64,000 bases of DNA from Pseudomonadota bacterium (GTDB lineage Bacteria > Pseudomonadota > Alphaproteobacteria > Sphingomonadales > Sphingomonadaceae). Below are positions 16,176 through 22,356 of this stretch, piece after piece (the first letter of the stretch is position 1; every line of letters begins with the position of its first letter). The DNA is taken from contig JAJZTH010000004.1 in assembly GCA_021849075.1 (NCBI GenBank), forward strand, positions 62,001-126,000. Reading direction: 5' to 3'. The translations under genes and the position numbers were made by a program. Below the pieces are notes generated by a model. That model worked only from the letters and a program-made list of their open reading frames with translations. It was not told the origin of the DNA and searched no databases.

Positions 16176-17069
16176 ATGCGACTACCTGATTTTGAAGCCT
16201 GGGCGATGTTCGCCGCCGTGGTGGAGCATCGCAGCTTCACCGACGCGGCCAAGGCGCTGAGCGTGTCGAAGGCGACCGTGTCCAAGGCGGTGACGCGGCT
16301 GGAGGAGCATCTGGACACCAGCCTGTTCAACCGCACCAGCCGCCGTCTGGCGCTGACTGAAAGCGGCAAGAGGCTGGCGGATCATGCCCAGCGCATCCTG
16401 ATCGAAGGGCAGGCGGCGGAGGAAGCCGCTCGCGACGAGACGGCCGACCTGTCGGGCGTCGTACGGCTGGGCGCGCCCATGACCTTCGGCCTGCTCAGGG
16501 TCGCGCCGCTGATCGCGCGCTTCACCAAGGAACATCCGCTGGTCGATGTCGACTTGCACCTGTCCGATGCGAAGATCGACATTGTCGAAATGGGGCTGGA
16601 TGCGACGATCCGCATCGCCGACATGCCCGACAGCAGCCTGCGCGCGCGTCGGCTGGCGGACGTGACGATGCATGTGATCGCTTCGCCCGCCTATCTGGAT
16701 GCGCGCGGCCGGCCGCAGCATCCTTCCGATCTGGGCACCCATGACTGCCTTTGTTACTCGAACGTCGCGACGCCGGACGTGTGGCGCTTCTCCGGGCCGG
16801 GGCAGCAAAATGTCGTGGTGCAGGTGCGCAGTCGCATCACCGTCAACAGCGGGGAAGCGATGCTGCCCGCGCTGCGTCTGGGGGTGGGGGTGGCGCGCCT
16901 GCCCGACTTCATCATCGGCGACGCGCTGGCGAAAGGCGAGGTGGAGGAGATATTGACCGACTGGCGGCCGGCGCCTTTCGGCCTGCATCTGGTGACGCCC
17001 CCATCGCGCCTGCGCCCCGCGCGCGTCGATGCGCTGCTGGACTTCCTGACGCGGCATCATGGCTGTTAA
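16176..17069 (+). CDS. LysR-family transcriptional regulator
   Basis: 297-residue LysR regulator. The N-terminal winged helix is FEAWAMFAAVVEHRSFTDAAKALSVSKATVSKAVTRLEEHL (residues about 6-46), and the effector-binding domain follows from residue 90 (GVVRLGAPMTFG). It belongs to the CrgA/AaeR-like branch by general look. It is divergent from pirin and wrbA with a 106-bp shared gap and probably controls them and itself; quinone-type electrophiles are a plausible but unproven effector. Confidence 0.93.
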   Translation: MRLPDFEAWAMFAAVVEHRSFTDAAKALSVSKATVSKAVTRLEEHLDTSLFNRTSRRLALTESGKRLADHAQRILIEGQAAEEAARDETADLSGVVRLGAPMTFGLLRVAPLIARFTKEHPLVDVDLHLSDAKIDIVEMGLDATIRIADMPDSSLRARRLADVTMHVIASPAYLDARGRPQHPSDLGTHDCLCYSNVATPDVWRFSGPGQQNVVVQVRSRITVNSGEAMLPALRLGVGVARLPDFIIGDALAKGEVEEILTDWRPAPFGLHLVTPPSRLRPARVDALLDFLTRHHGC

Positions 17070-17167
17070 CCGCGTCGGGAAACTTAACGAAAATTTTTTC
17101 CTTAACCGCTTCATGATGATGGCTGCGCAGGCGGTAAAATGCCTCGTTTCGCAGGCGAACCCATCTT

Positions 17168-17258
17168 GACTCGAGGTCGACCGTTTCGGCGTCAACTCTT
17201 TGTAAATAGATTCGTTTTGCCGCGACTCGTGGATTTCCGCCGGTTAGCAAAAAATTAA
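17168..17258 (+). promoter_or_regulatory. ctrA promoter region: three GANTC sites and a CtrA-like box
   Basis: The 294-bp stretch before ctrA holds no gene. GANTC sites occur at 17168 (gactc), 17209 (gattc) and 17224 (gactc), three within 61 bp where about one per 256 is expected. TTAG-N7-TTAA at 17244-17258 differs by one base from the CtrA box TTAA-N7-TTAA. In Caulobacter, ctrA transcription depends on CcrM methylation of GANTC and on CtrA feedback. Confidence 0.7.
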
Positions 17259-17363
17259 CCTTTGTCCTTCAGAAGTTTTTTGGTTAATGATTTGGAGCAG
17301 AAGCCGTTCTGGTGGGTGAACGGGACTGCGACACACCGAAAGGTGTCACACAAGGGGCTTCAC

Positions 17364-18071
17364 ATGCGCGTGCTGCTGATCGAGGACGAACCGACCACTG
17401 CCAAGGCGATCGAGCTTATGCTCACGACCGAGGGGTTCAATGTCTACACGACCGACCTGGGCGAGGAGGGCCTCGACCTGGGAAAGCTGTATGATTACGA
17501 CATCATCTGCCTGGACCTGAACCTGCCGGACATGCACGGCTATGACGTGCTCAAGAAGCTGCGCGCGGCCAAGGTGCAGACGCCGGTGCTGATCCTGTCG
17601 GGCATCAGCGAAATGGACAGCAAGGTCCGCTCCTTCGGCTTTGGCGCCGACGATTATGTGACCAAGCCTTTCCACCGCGAAGAGCTGATCGCGCGAATCC
17701 ATGCCGTGGTGCGCCGGTCCAAGGGGCATAGCCAGTCGGTCATCCGCACCGGCAAGCTGTGCGTCAATCTGGACGCGAAGACGGTGGAAGTGGACAGCAA
17801 CCGCGTCCACCTGACCGGCAAGGAATATGCGATGCTGGAGCTGCTGTCGCTCCGCAAGGGCACGACCCTGACCAAGGAAATGTTCCTGAACCACCTTTAC
17901 GGCGGAATGGACGAGCCTGAACTCAAGATCATCGACGTCTTCATCTGCAAGCTGCGCAAGAAGCTGGCATTGGCGTGTGGCGGCGACAATTATATCGAAA
18001 CCGTCTGGGGCCGTGGTTATGTGCTGCGCGATCCCGACGAATTGCTGGAAGAACAGGCCAAGGTCGCCTGA
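17364..18071 (+). CDS. ctrA: Cell-cycle master response regulator CtrA
   Basis: 235-residue CtrA, an OmpR-type regulator that controls cell-cycle, division and motility genes in alphaproteobacteria. The receiver domain opens [20 protein letters not shown], with phosphoacceptor Asp51 in [14 protein letters not shown] and the conserved Lys in DYVTKPF. The C-terminal winged helix contains [35 protein letters not shown] and [15 protein letters not shown], nearly invariant in CtrA proteins. The C-terminal tail ends AKVA, hydrophobic as in Caulobacter CtrA, where the last residues are the ClpXP degron. A longer in-frame reading to 17262 is rejected as it lies in promoter sequence. Confidence 0.97.
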   Translation: MRVLLIEDEPTTAKAIELMLTTEGFNVYTTDLGEEGLDLGKLYDYDIICLDLNLPDMHGYDVLKKLRAAKVQTPVLILSGISEMDSKVRSFGFGADDYVTKPFHREELIARIHAVVRRSKGHSQSVIRTGKLCVNLDAKTVEVDSNRVHLTGKEYAMLELLSLRKGTTLTKEMFLNHLYGGMDEPELKIIDVFICKLRKKLALACGGDNYIETVWGRGYVLRDPDELLEEQAKVA

Positions 18072-18086
18072 TCCGCACAATATTCT

Positions 18087-18121
18087 AGAGCGGCGATCTG
18101 ATAGAGTCGGATCGCCGCTCT
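18087..18121 (+). terminator. Hairpin directly after ctrA
   Basis: Perfect 12-bp stem (agagcggcgatc 18087-18098, gatcgccgctct 18110-18121) with an 11-nt loop. No T tract follows. It is the first of two hairpins in the 244-bp gap after ctrA. Confidence 0.6.
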
Positions 18122-18195
18122 GAGTGTCTTATCTGCCGCGATTTCTTAACCCGCGATCGATCCTGGTCGCTTGGAAATCGCTTTGGAGGGGGTGG

Positions 18196-18233
18196 AAAGG
18201 CCGGCGTCCGCAGGGATGCTGGCCTTTTTCCTT
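18196..18233 (+). terminator. Rho-independent terminator downstream of ctrA
   Basis: aaaggccggc (18196-18205) pairs with gctggccttt (18218-18227, one G-U pair), and the run tttttcctttag follows. Together with the hairpin at 18087 it should insulate ctrA from the next gene. Confidence 0.8.
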
Positions 18234-18315
18234 TAGTTATGCGTAAAATACGTAGCGTCCTTAAAGCCTCATTTACCTTTGGTCTTTAATGTTGGGTCAA
18301 AGGAGCCAGCTTTTG

Positions 18316-18924
18316 ATGGGCCAAGCCATTCATCACAGTATCGATGCAGCATGGGACGCAATCTGTCGTTCCCAGGCGGTGATCGAATTCGATCCCCGGG
18401 GCGTCATATTGTGGGCCAACCCGTTGTTTCTCGACACGATGGGCTATGCGCTGGACGAGGTGGTCGGCCGGCATCACCGCATTTTTTGCGACGAAGCCTA
18501 CGCCGCCAGCGCCGTCTATGCCGAATTTTGGCGCAAGCTGGGCGCCGGCGATTTCGACGCGGGCGAATATAAAAGGCTGGGCCGGGATGGCCGGGAAGTG
18601 TGGTTGCAGGCCACTTATAATCCGGTGTTCGATGCCGATGGACGTGTGCAGCGCATATTGAAGATCGCGACCGACACCACCCCGTCCAAGACGCTGCGGG
18701 CTGAACTCAAGACAATGGTCGACGGGCTGGTCGAGATTGTCGACGGCATCGGCCTGATCGCCAACCAGACCAATTTGCTGGCGCTCAACGCCACAATCGA
18801 AGCGGCGCGAGCGGGTGAGGCGGGGCGCGGTTTTGCCGTGGTTGCGTCCGAAGTGAAGAAACTGGCTGGCGATACGCGATCGGCGACCGATCGCGCCAGG
18901 GCCATGGTGAAGACGGCCATCTGA
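18316..18924 (+). CDS. Soluble PAS protein with a truncated chemoreceptor signalling tip
   Basis: About 202-residue cytoplasmic protein with a PAS domain (about residues 10-125: [49 protein letters not shown]) joined to a short methyl-accepting-chemotaxis-like helix pair that contains only the tip, [20 protein letters not shown] and [15 protein letters not shown]. Full MCP signalling domains are more than twice as long, and no membrane segment or HAMP is present. The start is ATG 18316, downstream of aaaggag at 18299-18305; ATG 18289 lies before that site. Such proteins may feed redox or light signals to a Che array, but no che genes are in the window. Confidence 0.85.
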   Translation: MGQAIHHSIDAAWDAICRSQAVIEFDPRGVILWANPLFLDTMGYALDEVVGRHHRIFCDEAYAASAVYAEFWRKLGAGDFDAGEYKRLGRDGREVWLQATYNPVFDADGRVQRILKIATDTTPSKTLRAELKTMVDGLVEIVDGIGLIANQTNLLALNATIEAARAGEAGRGFAVVASEVKKLAGDTRSATDRARAMVKTAI

Positions 18925-18937
18925 ACCCAAATAGGAA

Positions 18938-18972
18938 CAAGGCCGGCGATCCGGGGCGGATCGCCGGCCTTG
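18938..18972. terminator. Strong hairpin after the PAS/MCP-tip gene
   Basis: Perfect 16-bp stem (18938-18953 with 18957-18972) around a 3-nt ggg loop, between a plus-strand gene end (18924) and a minus-strand gene end (19028). A bidirectional terminator is likely, although T tracts are lacking. Confidence 0.75.
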
Positions 18973-19027
18973 TCAGGCGGCGGAGCGAAGGGGTGCGGGG
19001 TCTTGCGCCCGTCCGCTCCCTACAGGG

Positions 19028-19711
19028 TCAATTGCCCGCCTGATCGCCCTGGGGTGCAGGATCGCTCTGATCCCCGCCCGAAACCTGTCCATCACCCGAT
19101 ATCGCGCCGCTGGCGTTGACCGAGGCTGCGTTGTCGATCGCGCCGGTGGCGGTTCCGGCCGCATTGCCGGCGACACTGCCTGCGCGCCCGGCGACGGTCG
19201 ATGCGCGATCCCGAGCATCGCCGGCCACTGCGCCGGCCCGATCACGGGCGCTGGCGACGGTTGCGCCAGCCCGATCCCGCGCCGCGCCAGCTGTATCGAC
19301 CGCCCGGTCACGGACATTGCCGGCCGTGTCCCGGGCGCTGCTGGCGGCGTTGCGGGCGTCATTCACGCCCAGCGTGTCAACCGCCAGCCCGGCATTGCCG
19401 GCGCCGCTGGCCGATCCCGATGCGCTGCGGCTTTTGCCATTGCGGGTGACGCTGCCGTCGGCTGCGCTGTTGCCCCGGCCATGGGCGCGGGTGCTGACGC
19501 TGCCATTGTCGAGATCGACGCTGCGGTCGAGGCCGCCGCGTCCGCCGAAAGTACCGCCCAGCGATCCGCCAAGGCCGCCGGCCGATCCTCCCAGCGCGCC
19601 GCCGAGCGATCCACCCAGGCCGCCGCCGCCGCCGCCCAGCAACTGGGCTGAGGCGGGAGCGACCGACAGGGCGGTGAGGCAGGCTGCGGCAATCAGAAAC
19701 TTGGCTTTCAT
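19028..19711 (-). CDS. Secreted Gly-rich / RDRAG-repeat protein
   Basis: 227-residue exported protein of unknown function. A signal peptide (MKAKFLIAAACLTALSVAPASA) is followed by an almost pure Gly/Leu/Ser segment (LGGGGGGLGGSLGGALGG type, about residues 24-60), then a charged linker, then irregular Ala-rich repeats about 11-14 residues long built on ARDRAG/VRDRAV/ARDRAS. These should form long amphipathic helices, as in LEA or apolipoprotein-like proteins. The start at 19711 is set by AAGGAG upstream; a reading to 19774 is not supported. It has its own promoter region and lies next to the subtilase gene but is not coupled to it. Confidence 0.8.
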   Translation of the reverse strand: MKAKFLIAAACLTALSVAPASAQLLGGGGGGLGGSLGGALGGSAGGLGGSLGGTFGGRGGLDRSVDLDNGSVSTRAHGRGNSAADGSVTRNGKSRSASGSASGAGNAGLAVDTLGVNDARNAASSARDTAGNVRDRAVDTAGAARDRAGATVASARDRAGAVAGDARDRASTVAGRAGSVAGNAAGTATGAIDNAASVNASGAISGDGQVSGGDQSDPAPQGDQAGN

Positions 19712-19810
19712 CGTGCTTCTCCTTGATGCGTGTCGATGTGATGCAAGGAGAACGGGAGCCGATGAGGCTTTCATCCCGGCGGCAGAAAATATTTCATAAT
19801 CTGCTGTAAT

Positions 19811-21037
19811 TTAATCGTTATTTCTGCATTTTCCGCAAATAACGGGCGGCTTTCCCTTAACGGCCTCAGCGCGTAGCCGGTCGATCGATCCCTGTTCAAA
19901 CAGGCGACCAGCGACCAGTGGGGCAGCAAAGCTGGTGCCGCGCACAGTACCCTTGCCTCCGTCCATCGTCGCCGCCTGCATGTCCGCGCCGGGCGCGGCG
20001 AAATCGACATGAAGCGCACGGCCGGCTTCTGGCAGGGGGCGGCCCCGTCCATCGATGCCCGTCACCGCGACCACAGCGGGGTAGGAGGCGGGATAGGCGG
20101 GCGGGGCGGCCGGGCCGTCATTGCCGACTGCCGCCACGATCGTCACGCCCTTGTCGCGGGCAAGGCGGATTGCGCCTTCCAGCAGCGGATTGGCGGGGCC
20201 GACCAGACTGACGGTCACGACGCGCACGCCGCGCGACGCCATCCAGCCCAGCGCCCGGACGATGGCGAAGGCGCCGCCGCCCGCCGGGTCGTCGCCATAA
20301 ACATCGGCGGCCAGCAGCGGCGTGCCGGGGGCCGCGCCCCTGACCAGTCCATCGCCGCTGATGAGCGACGCGACGGCCGTGCCATGGGCGCTGGCGCGGG
20401 GCGCGCCGGTGGCGAAACCGCGCTGCTCCACCGCTGCGGTCAAGGCGGGATGCCGGGCGACGCCGCCGTCGATCAGGCCGGCGGCGGGGCCTTCGACCCG
20501 GCCGGACGCCAGTGTGCTGGTGGCCATGGCCAGCGCGGGGCCGCTTGGCGCATAGAGATTGTCGGCGCTGACCTGTGCATCGGGCGCGAGTTTGCGCACT
20601 TCCCGCAGCGCTTTTGCCAGGCTGCGGCCTTTGGGCGCCGTCAGTCTGGCGACAGGAAGGTCCAGTCCCTCTACACTGTCGCTTTCTACGGCATAGCCGG
20701 CAGTGCGCAGCGTATCGAGAGTGGCTGCATCCGCGCCGGTCAGCAGGATGACGCCGCGCCGGGCCGGTTCGCGCCGATCGTCCAGTTCGACGCTGTCGCC
20801 ATGTGCGCGCAGCAATGCCCCTATCCGCGCCGCGCGCGCCGCCGTCAACCGGTCGGCAAGGCGGGCGGGCGACAGCCGATCAAGGCCGCTCGCATCCAAC
20901 GTCCCTTCCACCCGGTCAAGCAGGTCGGGTACGGCCTGCCCAACCGGGGCGAGCAGTTGCGCCGGTGCGCTGGAACTCGCCACGCCCGACAGGGACAGGA
21001 TCAGTCCTGTGATCAGCAAGGGGCGTGTCAGCTTCAT
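19811..21037 (-). CDS. Secreted subtilisin-like (S8) serine protease
   Basis: 408-residue protease with a signal peptide (to about residue 27). The catalytic triad is Asp190 (AGLIDGGVA), His218 (SAHGTAVASLISG) and Ser369 (GTSFAAPLVAG), with oxyanion Asn306 in AAVGNDGP. Residues 30-175 form a non-catalytic region that may be an inhibitor-like prodomain. The C terminus is short and ends with a Cys-x-x-Cys motif (ICGKCRNND), which is unusual. Start at ATG 21037 after aaagaga. It is divergent from an ECF sigma/anti-sigma pair across an 18-bp perfect dyad, so it is a likely member of that regulon and might cleave the anti-sigma factor; both points are inferred. Confidence 0.9.
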   Translation of the reverse strand: MKLTRPLLITGLILSLSGVASSSAPAQLLAPVGQAVPDLLDRVEGTLDASGLDRLSPARLADRLTAARAARIGALLRAHGDSVELDDRREPARRGVILLTGADAATLDTLRTAGYAVESDSVEGLDLPVARLTAPKGRSLAKALREVRKLAPDAQVSADNLYAPSGPALAMATSTLASGRVEGPAAGLIDGGVARHPALTAAVEQRGFATGAPRASAHGTAVASLISGDGLVRGAAPGTPLLAADVYGDDPAGGGAFAIVRALGWMASRGVRVVTVSLVGPANPLLEGAIRLARDKGVTIVAAVGNDGPAAPPAYPASYPAVVAVTGIDGRGRPLPEAGRALHVDFAAPGADMQAATMDGGKGTVRGTSFAAPLVAGRLFEQGSIDRLRAEAVKGKPPVICGKCRNND

Positions 21038-21102
21038 GTCGTTCTCTTTGTTTCTTTCGCTCTCATTATCATCCATTGCGAAAAAATATCCGTTTGTCGC
21101 CG

Positions 21103-21148
21103 GTGTCGGGGATGAAACGTGTGGCGTGGGACGTTTCATCCCCGACAC
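21103..21148. promoter_or_regulatory. 18-bp perfect dyad in the protease-sigma intergenic region
   Basis: gtgtcggggatgaaacgt (21103-21120) is repeated exactly inverted at 21131-21148, with a 10-bp spacer. Its outer ends are 66 bp from the protease start and 28 bp from the sigma start. Each arm offers a TGAAAC-like ECF -35 element pointing to one of the two genes, but -10 spacing is not canonical, so it may be an operator or a double promoter. Confidence 0.7.
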
Positions 21149-21175
21149 GTGGCCGGACGAGTGAATGGAGAGGCA

Positions 21176-21664
21176 ATGTCGTTCGAGGGTGAATTGCTGG
21201 CGATCCTGCCCCGGCTGCGGCGCTTTGCCGCCAGTCTGTCGCGCGATCGCGCTGATGGCGACGATCTGTGTCAGGCGGCGTTGGAGCGCGGGTTGAAGGC
21301 GCGCGACCAGTGGCAACCGGGCACGCGGCTCGACAGTTGGATGTATCGGATCATGCGCAATCTCTGGATCGACGAAGCCCGCAGCCGGCAGCGCGCGGCA
21401 AAGACCTTTGCTCCCGAAGAAGCCGGACTGACCGTGGGTCATGCCGGCGACCGGGATATAGAGGCGCATATGGAATTGTCCGACGTCGATCGCGCGATGC
21501 AGGCGCTGCCCGATGAACAGCGCGAGGCGATCGCGCTCGTGCTGGTAGAGGGGCTGTCCTACAAGGAGGCGGCGCAGTTGCTGGGCATACCGATGGGCAC
21601 TCTGACGTCGCGACTGGTGCGCGGGCGCGGGGCATTGCTGGAACTGATGGGAGAAGCGGCATGA
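21176..21664 (+). CDS. ECF-family RNA polymerase sigma factor
   Basis: 162-residue ECF sigma factor. Region 2 is LLAILPRLRRFAASLSRDRADGDDLCQAALERGL with WMYRIMRNLWIDEARSR, and region 4 is ALPDEQREAIALVLVEGLSYKEAAQLLGIPMGTLTSRLVRGR. It has the two domains only. ATG 21176 (MSFEGELL) follows ggagagg; an upstream extension to 21119 would run through the dyad and is rejected. It overlaps the anti-sigma gene by 4 bp (ATGA), so translation is coupled. Probable autoregulation from the dyad. Confidence 0.93.
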   Translation: MSFEGELLAILPRLRRFAASLSRDRADGDDLCQAALERGLKARDQWQPGTRLDSWMYRIMRNLWIDEARSRQRAAKTFAPEEAGLTVGHAGDRDIEAHMELSDVDRAMQALPDEQREAIALVLVEGLSYKEAAQLLGIPMGTLTSRLVRGRGALLELMGEAA

Positions 21665-22350
21665 GCCAGATTGACGAAGCCATGCTGATCGCGCTGGTCG
21701 ATGGTGAACTGGATGAGGTGAACCGGCGGCGTGTGGAGCGCGCGGTGGCGGATGATCCCGCGCTGGCGGAACGGCTGGCCCTGCATCGGCGGTTGCGTGA
21801 TCGGTTGAGCGGTCATTATGCCCCGGTGGCCGATGAGCCTGTGCCGCAACGATTGCGCGCGCTGGTGGAGGAGAGTGCGACCGTAGTGCCGTTGGCGCGG
21901 CCGGTGGCGCGCTGGCGCGGCTGGGCCATGGGCGGCGCGATCGCCGCCAGTCTGGTGCTGGGGCTTGGCGTCGGGCGGATGTCTGGCAGTGAAGCCGGGC
22001 CGATCGGGATGCGTGACGGCGTCATGGTGGCGCAGGGCGCGCTGGGGCGGGCGCTCGATACGCAATTGGCTTCGGCACAGGAGGACGCGGCGATTCGCAT
22101 CGGCCTCAGCTTTCGGCGCAAGGGCGGCGGCTGGTGCCGCAGCTTTGACGGAGCCATGGCGGGCGTCGCCTGCCGCGAAGGGGAGGGCTGGCAGGTGCAA
22201 CAGGTTTTGCCCGGCGCAGGGACCGCTACGGCCTATCGGCAGGCTTCTTCCGCCGATGCGCGGATCATGGCCACAGTAGATGCGCTGATGGACGGCGCGC
22301 CACTGGACGCCTCCGCTGAAAAAGCGGCGCAGTCTGGCGGATGGAAATAG
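21661..22350 (+). CDS. Membrane anti-sigma factor
   Basis: 229-residue anti-sigma factor partner of the preceding ECF sigma. The N-terminal cytoplasmic domain begins IDEAMLIALVDGELDEVNRRRVE, the anti-sigma fold that binds sigma; it lacks the zinc HxxxCxxC motif. One membrane segment, about residues 83-101 (RGWAMGGAIAASLVLGLGVG), leads to a periplasmic domain of about 125 residues with two cysteines (GGWCRS and GVACRE). Start and end are tightly packed: 4-bp overlap with the sigma gene and 6 bp to the convergent TonB receptor stop. The signal that releases sigma is unknown; candidates are the S8 protease or the STN-domain receptor nearby. Confidence 0.88.
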   Translation: MSQIDEAMLIALVDGELDEVNRRRVERAVADDPALAERLALHRRLRDRLSGHYAPVADEPVPQRLRALVEESATVVPLARPVARWRGWAMGGAIAASLVLGLGVGRMSGSEAGPIGMRDGVMVAQGALGRALDTQLASAQEDAAIRIGLSFRRKGGGWCRSFDGAMAGVACREGEGWQVQQVLPGAGTATAYRQASSADARIMATVDALMDGAPLDASAEKAAQSGGWK

Positions 22351-22356
22351 GGGCGC

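Noticed and set aside
21113..21135. A definite ECF promoter (TGAAAC -35, CGT -10) in the sigma/protease dyad
   Set aside because: The spacer is about 13 bp, shorter than the usual 16-17, so only the dyad itself is reported.
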